DNA of 33,056 nucleotides from Eggerthella sp. CAG:368 (GTDB lineage Bacteria > Actinomycetota > Coriobacteriia > Coriobacteriales > Eggerthellaceae). Location of the stretch: assembly GCA_000434775.1 (NCBI GenBank), contig FR895492.1, forward strand, positions 1 through 33,056, given 5' to 3'. Numbering within the stretch: the stretch's first letter is position 1; each line of letters starts with the position of its first letter. The notes under the pieces are model-generated. The model did not search any database and was not told the DNA's origin. It saw nothing but the letters and a program-made list of their open reading frames with translations. The position numbers and the translations under genes are program-made. This document shows positions 15,110 to 24,158 of this stretch, piece by piece.

Positions 15110-16390
15110 TTGTTTACTTCAAATCATCCTGTTGTTGAGGATGAAGAATTAAGAGAAGAGTCCCTTAAAACAATTAAGATGCAGCGTAAACTTTTTACGG
15201 GCTTATTCATCATTGTTTTGGTGGCTCTTCTTTATTTGCTCGGGCAGGTTTTGAACGTTCTTTCAGTTCCTGTGGGAATTGTTGTTTGGACTACGGTAAT
15301 TGTTTTTTGTCTTAAGGGTCCTGTGAACTATCTTGAGAAAAAGGGCTTTAATCGTCTTGTTGGCACCTGTATCACGTATATTTTATTCGCCGCTGCCATG
15401 GTTTTGTTGGGTTGGCTTTTGTTTTCGCCTGCTCTTGGCTTTGATGAGCAATTTAAGCATCTCGCAGAAGGTGTTCCGCAGTATATCGGTATGATTCGAG
15501 ATTGGTGGAACGATATCTACCAACAGTATTCCTACATTTTGCAGGATGCACGAATCCATGAATGGTTCAACAACGCGCTTGTATCGGTGGGAGCATGGTT
15601 TTCTCAGTTTGCTCAGAGCAGTGCACAAAATGTTGTTTTTTTTGGCTCGGGTGTTGCTAATGCGGTTATGATTATCGGTTTTTCTCTTGTAGTTGCGTTT
15701 TGGGTTTTGATGGAACTTCCTGCACTCGGACGTGAAGTGAAGCGTCTTTTTGGGCCTCGCTTCAGAGAAGATCTCGATATGATTTACCTCACCACTACGC
15801 GCGTTATGGGTGGATATATCAAAGGAACGCTCATTCAGTGCTTTTTGATTGGCTTGGGCTGCGGTATTGGTTTTGCCGTAATGGGAATTCCGAGTGCTGC
15901 GGCATTAGGTGTGATTGCTGGCATCTTAAATATTATTCCCATTGTTGGTCCTTGGCTCGGTGGTGCTTTAGCGGGTATCGTAGGTATTTTCGTGAGCCCT
16001 TTGATTGCGCTTTTGGCACTCATTTATACCATCGTTGTTCAGCAGGTGGTGTATACCTTTATTTCACCAAAGATTATGGCGAATTCTGTTGATATTCATC
16101 CTGCTTTGGTAATTTTGGCTTTAATGACGGGTTCCGCCTTAGGCTTTGCGATGTCTGGTTTTATGGGTAGCTTTGTTGGCATGCTTGCTTCAATTCCAGC
16201 TGTGGCAGCTATTAAATCGTTGTTTGTTTACTATTTTGAGAAACGAACTGGTCGCATTATTGTTGCAACAGACGGAGTTATTTTTAAAGGCGAACCTTCC
16301 GGGACAGAGGTAAATCCCGTTGCAGATGCTACGGGTGAGTTTTTTGTTCCCGATATTGGGGTTGACACCCCCAAGCATGGCAAATCTTGA
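15110..16390 (+). CDS. AI-2E family transporter (permease)
   Basis: An integral membrane protein of the AI-2E/PurR-like permease family. Members export autoinducer-2 or act as sodium/proton antiporters; the substrate here cannot be told. The 426 residues contain an N-terminal helix pair (about 25-75), a third helix near 85-105, a soluble middle region, and a C-terminal block of hydrophobic helices with the family-typical GILNIIPIVGPWLGG (about 280-294) and QQVVYTFISPKIMANSVDIHP (positions about 313-333). A 45-residue hydrophilic tail follows. The start is TTG 15110, with GAGGAG at 15093-15098 inside the end of the previous gene; the next ATG (15179) would leave no good ribosome-binding site. 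Confidence 0.88.
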   Translation: MFTSNHPVVEDEELREESLKTIKMQRKLFTGLFIIVLVALLYLLGQVLNVLSVPVGIVVWTTVIVFCLKGPVNYLEKKGFNRLVGTCITYILFAAAMVLLGWLLFSPALGFDEQFKHLAEGVPQYIGMIRDWWNDIYQQYSYILQDARIHEWFNNALVSVGAWFSQFAQSSAQNVVFFGSGVANAVMIIGFSLVVAFWVLMELPALGREVKRLFGPRFREDLDMIYLTTTRVMGGYIKGTLIQCFLIGLGCGIGFAVMGIPSAAALGVIAGILNIIPIVGPWLGGALAGIVGIFVSPLIALLALIYTIVVQQVVYTFISPKIMANSVDIHPALVILALMTGSALGFAMSGFMGSFVGMLASIPAVAAIKSLFVYYFEKRTGRIIVATDGVIFKGEPSGTEVNPVADATGEFFVPDIGVDTPKHGKS

Positions 16391-16449
16391 TATGATTCGT
16401 CTGCGAATAATTCATATAACTTAAAAGTAATCGAAGAGGTTTTTTGCGC

Positions 16450-19077
16450 ATGGAATACATGACAACTGCTGAAATACGCGAGAAGTATTTATCGTTTTTT
16501 GAGGAAAAGGGCTGCAAGCGCATGCCATCATCTTCGCTCATTCCTGATGATCCTTCACTTTTGCTTACGAGTGCGGGAATGGTTCAATTTAAGCCATACT
16601 TCCTTCAGCAAAAGCAGCTTGAGAAACCCTACATCGGTACCACCACGGTACAGAAGTGTGTTCGTACCAATGATATCGACATTATTGGTACTACGGGTAG
16701 GCATTTGAGCTTTTTCGAGATGCTTGGAAACTTCAGTTTTGGTGAGTATTTTAAAGAAGAAATGTGTGCTTGGGCATATGAGTTTTCAACTGAGGTTTTG
16801 AAACTCCCTGCCGAAAAACTCTACTTTACCGTTTTTGAAAACGACGATGAAACCATCGATATTTGGAAAAAGCTCGGTGTTCCTGAAGATCATATTTCTC
16901 GCCTTGGTGAAGAAGATAACTTCTGGCGTGCTGGACCAACGGGTCCATGTGGGCCTTGTTCTGAGCTGTATTACGACCAAGGTCCTGAGGTTGGCTGCGG
17001 AAGTCCTGATTGTGCCCCTGGTTGCGATTGCGATCGATTCTTAGAGTACTGGAACTGCGTCTTCACACAGTATGATGGCCAAGAAGATGGAACTCTCGCT
17101 CCTTTACCTAAGAAAAATATTGATACGGGTATGGGTCTGGAGCGAATTGCGGCCATTATGCAGGGCGTAGATAACAACTACGACACTGATGTCTTACGTG
17201 ATCTTATTGCGGTTGGAGAGTCTCTTTCGGGTAAAACCTACAAAACCGATGAAGCTACCGATCTCTGTTTACGTATTATGGCTGATCATAGTCGTGCTGT
17301 TACCTTTATGATTGCTGATGGCATTCTTCCTTCCAATGAAGGCCGTGGATATGTTTTGCGCCGTTTGCTTCGTCGTGCCGTTATGAAGGGTCATTCCATT
17401 GGCATTGAAGGTGCATTTCTTAACCAGTATGTTGAGAAAATTATCGAACTCATGGGTCATGTGTACCCTGAGATTATTGATAATCGTGCCCTTATCGAGC
17501 GCGTCATCCTTTCAGAGGAAGAGCGCTTTGGAACCACATTAAAACAGGGTCAGGCCTATCTTGATGATGCCCTTAAGGAGCTTGAAGGATCCGTTCTTTC
17601 TGGAAAAATTGCGTTTACGCTTCATGATACGTACGGTTTTCCTGTCGAGGTTACGAAAGAAATATGTGTAGAGCGTGGCTTTAGTGTTGATGAAGATGAA
17701 TTTGCTCGTTGCATGGAGGAGCAAAGGGAGCGTGCCCGCGCTGCTAACGTAAAAGATGCGGAAGCTGCTTGGAGCACCTACGGTGGTGTTCATGCCGATT
17801 TGCTGCGCGAAATAGGAGCCACCACGTTTGTTGGATATACTTCTCTTTCCGCTCAGGCGAGTGTTCTTGCGCTGGTTAAAGATGATGCTCGTGTCGATTC
17901 ACTTAAAGCGGGACAGACGGGCGAAATAATTCTTGATATCACACCGTTTTATGCAGAGATGGGCGGTGAAGTTGGAGATACCGGCACCATTTCTTCTGAG
18001 GCCTTTACTGCTGAAGTGATTGATACGAAAGCTCCTGAAAAGGGTTTGGTTGCTCATGTGGTAACCGTTACCTCAGGAACGGTTACCGTTGGAGAAAGCG
18101 TTGCTGCTCAGGTCGATAAGCTGCGTCGTGCACGTATTTCGCGCAACCATACGTGCACTCATCTTCTTCATGCTGCTCTACGCAGTGTTTTGGGTTCGCA
18201 CATTAATCAGGCTGGAAGCTATGTAGGCCCTGATAGGCTCCGCTTTGACTTTACTCACTTTGAGGCAATGACGCCTGAAGAGCTTGCACAGGTTGAAAAG
18301 CTTGCTAATGAGCAAATCATGCTTGCTTTACCCACGAATATCTATGAAACCAGTCTTTCTTCTGCGCGCGAAGCGGGCGTTACTGCTCTGTTTGGTGAAA
18401 AATATGGTGAAACGGTTCGTGTTGTTGAAGCGGGAGAGTTCTCGAAAGAGCTTTGTGGTGGCTGCCATGTTTCTAATACTTCTGAAATTGGTTTAGTAAA
18501 GATTGTCTCTGAGAGCAGTGTGGGTGCTAATACGCGTCGTATCGAAGCGCTCACGAGTTTTGATGCTCTAGATTACCTTAACGGCTTCGAGGTTCCTATG
18601 AAGGAACTTTCTTCTAAGCTTCGCACGCCCGTTCAAGACGTTGTTGCTCGTGTCGAATCAACCTTAGCTCAGGTTAAGGAACTGACTTCCGAGCTTAAGA
18701 AGGCTAAAACTTCTTCTAATGATATTCTTCCTGAATCACTTGACGAGTATATTGTTGATGCTGGTTTCCCTGTCTTTGTATATCGCAAAGACAGTCTTGA
18801 TGCTGGTGGAATGCGCAATTTCTGGGACATCGTGCGCGCTCGTCTCGATAACGGCGGAGCTTGTGTTCTTGCTTCTGACAACGAAGGAACACCTTTGCTA
18901 TTGGCGGCAGGTAGCGATGAAGCTGTTCAGGCTGGGTTCAACGCTGGAGCAGTTATTAAGGCTATTGCCTCAAACATTAAAGGCGGCGGTGGCGGAAAGC
19001 CATCTATGGCTCAAGCAGGAGGTAAAGATGTCGCCGGTTTGGACGCTGCGCTTGAGGCGGCACGTAACTACTTCTAA
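16450..19077 (+). CDS. alaS: alanyl-tRNA synthetase
   Basis: Charges tRNA-Ala and clears mischarged Ser and Gly. The 875-residue enzyme has the class II catalytic core (TSAGMVQFKPYF, RTNDIDIIGTTGRHLSFFEMLGNFSFGEYF region split over residues 40-100), the editing site HTCTH (567-571) and CGGCH (669-673), and a full C-Ala domain ending GGGGGKPSMAQAGG. I chose ATG 16450, 10 nt after GAAGAGG (16433-16439); TTG 16444 is too close and ATG 16459 too far. Only 59 nt separate it from the permease gene, so there is no room for a T-box leader. A substrate tRNA gene lies at 208-283. Confidence 0.97.
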   Translation: MEYMTTAEIREKYLSFFEEKGCKRMPSSSLIPDDPSLLLTSAGMVQFKPYFLQQKQLEKPYIGTTTVQKCVRTNDIDIIGTTGRHLSFFEMLGNFSFGEYFKEEMCAWAYEFSTEVLKLPAEKLYFTVFENDDETIDIWKKLGVPEDHISRLGEEDNFWRAGPTGPCGPCSELYYDQGPEVGCGSPDCAPGCDCDRFLEYWNCVFTQYDGQEDGTLAPLPKKNIDTGMGLERIAAIMQGVDNNYDTDVLRDLIAVGESLSGKTYKTDEATDLCLRIMADHSRAVTFMIADGILPSNEGRGYVLRRLLRRAVMKGHSIGIEGAFLNQYVEKIIELMGHVYPEIIDNRALIERVILSEEERFGTTLKQGQAYLDDALKELEGSVLSGKIAFTLHDTYGFPVEVTKEICVERGFSVDEDEFARCMEEQRERARAANVKDAEAAWSTYGGVHADLLREIGATTFVGYTSLSAQASVLALVKDDARVDSLKAGQTGEIILDITPFYAEMGGEVGDTGTISSEAFTAEVIDTKAPEKGLVAHVVTVTSGTVTVGESVAAQVDKLRRARISRNHTCTHLLHAALRSVLGSHINQAGSYVGPDRLRFDFTHFEAMTPEELAQVEKLANEQIMLALPTNIYETSLSSAREAGVTALFGEKYGETVRVVEAGEFSKELCGGCHVSNTSEIGLVKIVSESSVGANTRRIEALTSFDALDYLNGFEVPMKELSSKLRTPVQDVVARVESTLAQVKELTSELKKAKTSSNDILPESLDEYIVDAGFPVFVYRKDSLDAGGMRNFWDIVRARLDNGGACVLASDNEGTPLLLAAGSDEAVQAGFNAGAVIKAIASNIKGGGGGKPSMAQAGGKDVAGLDAALEAARNYF

Positions 19078-19088
19078 TTAGGTTTTTC

Positions 19089-19505
19089 ATGAGAATTATG
19101 GCTCTTGATATAGGTAAGGTTCGCTGTGGGATTGCAATATGCGATCCCCGCGAACGTGTTGCATCTCCTGTTTGCGTATTGCCTACTAAAGAGGTTGAAA
19201 GCAACGCCTCTTCGCTTCGAAGGGTGTGTGAGGATTGGGAGCCTGAGATGCTTCTAGCAGGGTTACCTCTTACGCTTTCTGGCGATGTTGGCTCACAGGC
19301 TCAAACTAATAAAAAAATCGCCCAGCACGTTGCTTCTCATCTTGGTGTCCCTTTGGAATTCGTCGATGAAAGATTGAGTTCTCGTGAAGCTAAAAGAATT
19401 CTTCGCGAGAAGGGTCTCTCTGAAAAAGAGATGCGTGGTAAAGTAGACATGATTGCGGCTTCCGTTTTCTTGCAATCATGGCTTGACTCTAGGAATCAAG
19501 ACTAG
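19089..19505 (+). CDS. ruvX: RuvX/YqgF family RNase H-fold nuclease
   Basis: YqgF/RuvX takes part in maturing the 5' end of 16S rRNA and was first listed as a putative Holliday-junction resolvase. The 138-residue protein shows the family's acidic residues: MALDIGKVRCGIA (Asp6 region), AGLPLTLSG near 57, FVDERLSS near 91 and a late KVDMIAA aspartate. It lies 11 nt after alaS and 17 nt before mltG, the same alaS-yqgF-mltG order as in mycobacteria and many Firmicutes. The length is typical. Confidence 0.93.
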   Translation: MRIMALDIGKVRCGIAICDPRERVASPVCVLPTKEVESNASSLRRVCEDWEPEMLLAGLPLTLSGDVGSQAQTNKKIAQHVASHLGVPLEFVDERLSSREAKRILREKGLSEKEMRGKVDMIAASVFLQSWLDSRNQD

Positions 19506-19522
19506 AAAAGAAAGGTTACGCT

Positions 19523-20677
19523 ATGACGCCAAAACGCGTGACGTATTCTCAGCGATCTAATCATGCAGCGCGTGCAGCTCATGCTCGTGGTGCTCGTCAG
19601 TTTAAAACATACGATACCTCCTATATTCGTCCCAAGCAAAGCAAAGGTCCCATTATTGCGGTAGTTGTAGTAGCCATTGTTTTGCTCATTGCACTGATTT
19701 TTGGGCTATCGAGTTGTTTCGGTGGTAACAAAAATCTTCTGCAGGAAGGCGAATCAGTGAAGGTGGAAATTCCTGAAGGTTCTTCTACGCAAGCTATTGC
19801 CGACATTCTGTATGATGCAGGTGTTATTAACAGTAAAAACGAATTTACTGATAACGTTTCGACCAAGAATGCCGCTTCGTCATTAAAGCCAGGTATTTAT
19901 ACCTTTGAAGGTGGTGTTACCTGCGAGGAAGTGGTTAATAGTCTGGTTGCAGGTCCCGGATTAGGCGAAAACAGTCTTTCAATTCCTGAAGGGTACACTA
20001 TAGAGAGCATGGGAGAGGCTGTTCAAAAAGCCTATGCGGGGTCTATTACTAAAGAAGACTTTATCTCTGCCGCTCGCAATGCAAGCAGTTTTGCAGAAGA
20101 GTTCCCTTTTGTTGCTTCAGCTCATAATAATACTCTTGAAGGCTTTTTGTTTCCTAAAACCTACGAGGTTATACAGGGCTATACCGCTAAAGATGTAATA
20201 CGTCAGATGCTTTCACAGTATCAACAAGAAGTAGCAACTCTTGATTATTCCTATCCTGAAAGTTTGGGCTATTCGTCTTATGATGTTCTAATTTTGGCTT
20301 CAATCGTTGAAAAAGAATCAGTTGCGGATACGCGCTCTAAAGTTGCTGCTGTTTTCTATAATCGCTTAACTAACGACGGTGATCCTGCGTATGGTATGTT
20401 GGGAAGTGATGCTACTACAGCATACGAAATTGGCGGGGAGCCCGATAATTACGATTGGAACACCGACAGTCCATACAACACAAGGAAAACCAAAGGTCTT
20501 CCACCGACGCCAATTTGTTCACCGAGTCTTGACTGTCTGCAGGCAGTTTGCTCACCTGAACAGAATTTCTCTGATTATTACTTCTTCTCATTTTGGCCTG
20601 ACTCAAATGGAAAGATGCAATATTACTTCGATAAAACCTACGAGGATCATCAAGCAACCATCCAGGCATATTCATAG
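19523..20677 (+). CDS. mltG: endolytic murein transglycosylase MltG
   Basis: Cleaves nascent peptidoglycan strands at the membrane and so sets glycan chain length. The 384-residue protein has a basic, Arg/Ala-rich cytoplasmic tail (1-43), one membrane helix (about 44-65) and an extracellular YceG domain. VKVEIPEGSSTQAIADIL (about 76-93) is the LysM-like part, and ILASIVEKES carries the catalytic glutamate around residues 263-265. LPPTPICSPSLDCLQA is the usual family signature near the C-terminus. AAAGG upstream of ATG 19523 serves as ribosome-binding site. Confidence 0.94.
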   Translation: MTPKRVTYSQRSNHAARAAHARGARQFKTYDTSYIRPKQSKGPIIAVVVVAIVLLIALIFGLSSCFGGNKNLLQEGESVKVEIPEGSSTQAIADILYDAGVINSKNEFTDNVSTKNAASSLKPGIYTFEGGVTCEEVVNSLVAGPGLGENSLSIPEGYTIESMGEAVQKAYAGSITKEDFISAARNASSFAEEFPFVASAHNNTLEGFLFPKTYEVIQGYTAKDVIRQMLSQYQQEVATLDYSYPESLGYSSYDVLILASIVEKESVADTRSKVAAVFYNRLTNDGDPAYGMLGSDATTAYEIGGEPDNYDWNTDSPYNTRKTKGLPPTPICSPSLDCLQAVCSPEQNFSDYYFFSFWPDSNGKMQYYFDKTYEDHQATIQAYS

Positions 20678-20690
20678 AGAGTGAGTCCAA

Positions 20691-21221
20691 ATGTCGCTCT
20701 TTCAGCCTGACAGATATTTTTCCCGTATATCGTATATCGATGTTTCCTTCGATATTGTCAGGCGAGGGTTTGAGTGCGTTCTCCTTGATGTTGACAATAC
20801 TGTTCTAACGCGTGATACCCGCAGTGTTCCTCGCGATGTTTCTCTTTGGCTTTCTCGACTCCAGTCGGCGGGTGTTTCGGTTTGCTTTTTGTCGAATAAT
20901 TTTCACAACGATGTACTCATTATGGCGCGCGAGTTAAATATCTCCATTGTTTCTAAGGCTCTAAAACCTTTACCCTTTGGATATATGCGTGCGTGTAAAC
21001 TCATGGGTTCGTCTAAAGATCGAACATTGATGATCGGTGATCAGTTGAGCACTGATATTCTTGGTGCACACTTGGCTGGTCTAACTGCGTATATGGTATG
21101 CCCCTTAGTGACTGAAGATTTGAAGCATACCCGTGTTCTAAGAGTGTTCGAAAACGCTTTTTTGAAAGATAGAGAACCTGAAGGTGTTTCTTGCCTGGAT
21201 GAGGGAAGTGTTCAGTTATAA
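20691..21221 (+). CDS. yqeG: YqeG-family HAD-IIIA phosphatase
   Basis: A cytoplasmic HAD-superfamily phosphatase of the YqeG group; its substrate is unknown. The 176 residues show HAD motif I DVDNT (33-37), motif II SNN (69-71), the motif III lysine in SKALKPLPFGY and motif IV GDQLSTDILGA. The N-terminal PDRYFSRISYID is typical of YqeG. It lies 13 nt after mltG, in the position aroE holds in M. tuberculosis. Confidence 0.88.
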   Translation: MSLFQPDRYFSRISYIDVSFDIVRRGFECVLLDVDNTVLTRDTRSVPRDVSLWLSRLQSAGVSVCFLSNNFHNDVLIMARELNISIVSKALKPLPFGYMRACKLMGSSKDRTLMIGDQLSTDILGAHLAGLTAYMVCPLVTEDLKHTRVLRVFENAFLKDREPEGVSCLDEGSVQL

Positions 21222-21244
21222 ATAACCCCTCTCCGTGCTAGAAT
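21216..21244 (+). promoter_or_regulatory. candidate promoter of the aro operon
   Basis: TAGAAT (21239-21244) is one base from the consensus -10 and lies 32 nt before the aroC start. The -35 at 17-bp spacing, TTATAA (21216-21221), is weak. The upstream yqeG gene could also read through. Confidence 0.4.
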
Positions 21245-21275
21245 TGTTCCGGTATTTTTATGTGTGGAGAGTGTT

Positions 21276-22448
21276 ATGCAATATATAACAGCAGGTGAAA
21301 GCCATGGACCTTTTCTGACAGGCATTGTCTCAGATATTCCCGCTGGTCTTTCTATTTCTGAAAAAAACATTAATTCTGATCTTTCGCGGCGCCAAAGCGG
21401 TTATGGTCGCGGTGGTAGACAAGCTATTGAAAAAGACACGGTCCGTATTATCTCAGGGGTTCGCTTCGGAAAAACGCTGGGAACCCCCATTGCTTTACAG
21501 ATTGAAAACAGAGACTGGAAAAACTGGACGGATAGGATGGCTGTTTTTGGGGATGCCCCTAAAGATCTCGTTCGTGAGGTTACTCCTCGTCCCGGTCATG
21601 CTGATCTTGTTGGCATTCTGAAAAACGATATGGACGATTGCCGCAATATTCTTGAACGTGCGAGTGCGCGCGAGACCGCTATTCGCGTTGCGTGTGCGGG
21701 CATTGCTCGAGAATTTCTTGCCGAACTCGGTGTTGAAATTTTTTCCTATGTTACTTCTATTGGGAAAGTGACGTTTGAAGAGGATGATCCCATGATGGCT
21801 GCTCCCGATTATCGTCCGCTTGATATAGAAATGAGCGAAGTCCGTTGCCCCGATGAAGCAACTTCCGAAAAGATGATTGCAGAAATTGATGAAGCAAAAG
21901 AAAAGGGCGAAAGCCTTGGTGGAACATTTAGAGTGGTGGTTACAGGGCTCATTCCTACGCTTGGTGGCTTTGAAACGGGTAACACTCGTTTAACCTCGCG
22001 CTTAGGAGCTGCACTCTTTTCTATTCCTGCCATCAAAGGAGTTGAATTCGGTCTTGGCTTTGAGGCAGCAAGAAGGCCTGGTAGCTGCGTTCATGATGAA
22101 ATAATCCTTGATGAAAAGCGGGGTTTTCTGCGCTCCTCCAACAATGCGGGTGGACTGGAAGGCGGCATGACTACAGGAATGCCTCTCATTGCATCCCTTG
22201 CTATGAAGCCAATCCCAACCCTTACTACACCTTTAAATACGGTAAATATTGATACCCTTGAAGGTGCGAAAGCGTCTAAAGAACGCAGTGATGTTTGTGC
22301 TGTTCCGGCAGCTGCTGTTGTTGCAGAATCTGAAGTTGCCTTTGTGCTGGCTGAGGCATATATGAATAAGTTTGGATCAGATAATATGACTGACATCAAG
22401 CAAAATATTGAAACATTTAAACAGCGTATTAAAACAATGTCTCGCTAA
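21276..22448 (+). CDS. aroC: chorismate synthase
   Basis: Turns 5-enolpyruvylshikimate-3-phosphate into chorismate with reduced FMN, the last step of the shikimate pathway. The 390-residue protein has the family signatures GESHGP (7-12), RRQSGYGRGGRQ (about 37-48), RPGHAD, RASARETAIRVA, SNNAGGLEGGMTTG and RSDVCAVPAA. ATG 21276 (MQYITAGESHG) is preferred to the in-frame GTG at 21264, because GGAGAG (21266-21271) precedes it and family members begin almost exactly there. The shikimate kinase gene follows 13 nt after its stop. Confidence 0.96.
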   Translation: MQYITAGESHGPFLTGIVSDIPAGLSISEKNINSDLSRRQSGYGRGGRQAIEKDTVRIISGVRFGKTLGTPIALQIENRDWKNWTDRMAVFGDAPKDLVREVTPRPGHADLVGILKNDMDDCRNILERASARETAIRVACAGIAREFLAELGVEIFSYVTSIGKVTFEEDDPMMAAPDYRPLDIEMSEVRCPDEATSEKMIAEIDEAKEKGESLGGTFRVVVTGLIPTLGGFETGNTRLTSRLGAALFSIPAIKGVEFGLGFEAARRPGSCVHDEIILDEKRGFLRSSNNAGGLEGGMTTGMPLIASLAMKPIPTLTTPLNTVNIDTLEGAKASKERSDVCAVPAAAVVAESEVAFVLAEAYMNKFGSDNMTDIKQNIETFKQRIKTMSR

Positions 22449-22461
22449 GAGAGGAATGTAT

Positions 22462-23028
22462 ATGTCTGATCAAACTGTGAAAGCAGCCGGAGGATATTAT
22501 CTCACTAAGCCAGTATTCTTTATTGGCTTTATGGGGGCAGGTAAAACAAGCGTTTCTCAGCAGCTAGCTGTAACATATGGCTTGGCTTCTATTGATGCGG
22601 ATGAATATCTAGAGCTTCGTGAAGATCGCATTATTGCGGATATTTTTGCCGAAGACGGCGAAGAAGCGTTTCGCGATATTGAAACAGATGTTTTGAAAGA
22701 TTTGTCGGCACGTTCTCCTAGGCTTATCGGTTGTGGCGGGGGCGTGGTTACTAAGCGTCCAGAAAATGCGGAAATCATGCGAAATGCTGGTTTTGTGGTG
22801 TATTTGCAGGTAAGTGCTGATGAGGCAGCTCGTCGTATTCCTAATACCGATTCTCGTCCCATGTTTAAAAATCTTGAAACAGCACGTAAGACAATTATTG
22901 AACGTATTCCTAACTATGAAGCTGCTGCAAATATTGCTGTTCAAACAGAAGGTCGCTCAGTTCGTGAAGTGGCAGGAGAGGTTGCCTCTATTCTGTTGAA
23001 TCAGGGCATTATGAAAGCAGTTGATTAA
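22462..23028 (+). CDS. aroK: shikimate kinase
   Basis: Phosphorylates shikimate at the 3-hydroxyl using ATP. The 188-residue protein has Walker A GFMGAGKT (22-29), the shikimate-binding DADEYLE and GCGGGVV, and the lid arginine in DSRPMF. ATG 22462 is chosen because GAGAGGA (22449-22455) is ideally spaced for it, while ATG 22456 is too close and ATG 22408 lies inside aroC. Its stop is 3 nt before aroB, so translation is probably coupled. Confidence 0.94.
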   Translation: MSDQTVKAAGGYYLTKPVFFIGFMGAGKTSVSQQLAVTYGLASIDADEYLELREDRIIADIFAEDGEEAFRDIETDVLKDLSARSPRLIGCGGGVVTKRPENAEIMRNAGFVVYLQVSADEAARRIPNTDSRPMFKNLETARKTIIERIPNYEAAANIAVQTEGRSVREVAGEVASILLNQGIMKAVD

Positions 23029-23031
23029 TTC

Positions 23032-24129
23032 ATGACTAAAGTTGCCGTCGATATTCCTGGTGAGAAGTCCTATGAGGTTTCCATTGAATCAGATCTTTTA
23101 CCCTTTGTGGGACAAGATCTTCGTAAGATCGATTCTAACCCTCGTGCTTTAATCATTACTGATCAGGTAGTGCAGAATTTATATCTCGAGACGCTAAAGC
23201 GCTCTTTGGAGCAGGCATCTTATTTCGTTTCGGTTATTACGGTTCCGTCAGGCGAGCAAGCAAAATCGCTTGAATGTGCAGGTGAAATATGGCACGCGAT
23301 GCACGAGTGCAAACTCAATCGCGATTCGTTAGTTATTGCTTTTGGTGGCGGTGTGGTTGGTGATCTTGCAGGCTTTACCGGTTCTACCTTTATGCGTGGT
23401 TTAAGAATTGTGCAAGTTCCTACTACATTGCTTGCTATGGTTGATTCTTCCGTGGGAGGAAAAACGGCTATCAATCTTGAAACAGGCAAGAACCTTGTTG
23501 GTACCTTTTGTCAGCCTATTGCTGTCTACGCCGATCTTGATACCCTTGTTTCTCTTCCCGAGCGCGAATGGGCCTGTGGATGTGCGGAGATAGTCAAGTC
23601 TTCCGTTATTGATTCAGATGACTTCTTTTTCTGGATGGTCGAACATGCTTCTGAGCTTGTCGAGCGTGATCTTCGAGTGGTAAAGGAAGCGGTTCGTCGT
23701 AGCGTTTCTTTTAAGGCTTCGGTAGTAATTCGCGACCAAGAGGAAACAAAGAATGTTCGTGAATGTCTCAATTATGGTCACACGTTGGCCCATGCCATTG
23801 AAACAGAAGCCGGTTACGGAGTTTACTCTCATGGTCATGCTGTTGCTCAGGGAATGAGATTTGCTGCGCGTCTTGGTGCAGCTCATCTGGGCACTTCATT
23901 TGCGTTTGTTTCTGCCCAAGATTCGCTTCTTGATGAGCTGGATTTACCTGAACTTTCGTTTAAGGCCTCTCCCGAAAGGCTCCTTGAGCTGATGTTAGGC
24001 GACAAAAAGGTTCGTTCAAACAAGTTGCGTTTTGTTCTTCCGAAAGATATTGGTGTTTGGGAAATTTGTGAGCTAGAAAACGAATTTATTCTTGAGCACT
24101 TAAAGGCCTGGCAAAAAAGTATTGCGTAA
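23032..24129 (+). CDS. aroB: 3-dehydroquinate synthase
   Basis: Converts DAHP to 3-dehydroquinate with NAD and a divalent metal, the second step of the shikimate pathway. The 365-residue protein has the NAD-binding GGGVVGDLAGF (about 104-114), VPTTLLAMVDSSVGGKTAIN, and metal ligands in CGCAEIVK, NYGHTLAHAIE and YSHGHAVAQG. The third gene of the tight aroC-aroK-aroB run has almost no ribosome-binding site of its own and starts 3 nt after the aroK stop. aroQ, which follows aroB in M. tuberculosis, is missing. Confidence 0.96.
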   Translation: MTKVAVDIPGEKSYEVSIESDLLPFVGQDLRKIDSNPRALIITDQVVQNLYLETLKRSLEQASYFVSVITVPSGEQAKSLECAGEIWHAMHECKLNRDSLVIAFGGGVVGDLAGFTGSTFMRGLRIVQVPTTLLAMVDSSVGGKTAINLETGKNLVGTFCQPIAVYADLDTLVSLPEREWACGCAEIVKSSVIDSDDFFFWMVEHASELVERDLRVVKEAVRRSVSFKASVVIRDQEETKNVRECLNYGHTLAHAIETEAGYGVYSHGHAVAQGMRFAARLGAAHLGTSFAFVSAQDSLLDELDLPELSFKASPERLLELMLGDKKVRSNKLRFVLPKDIGVWEICELENEFILEHLKAWQKSIA

Positions 24130-24158
24130 ATGATCCTTTATATAGGTGAGGCATTTAT

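Noticed and set aside
16391..16449. A T-box leader ahead of alaS.
   Set aside because: The gap is only 59 nt and lacks the T-box motif.
21264..21275. A GTG start for aroC, four codons upstream.
   Set aside because: It overlaps the GGAGAG ribosome-binding site that serves ATG 21276, and chorismate synthases begin close to the GESHGP motif.
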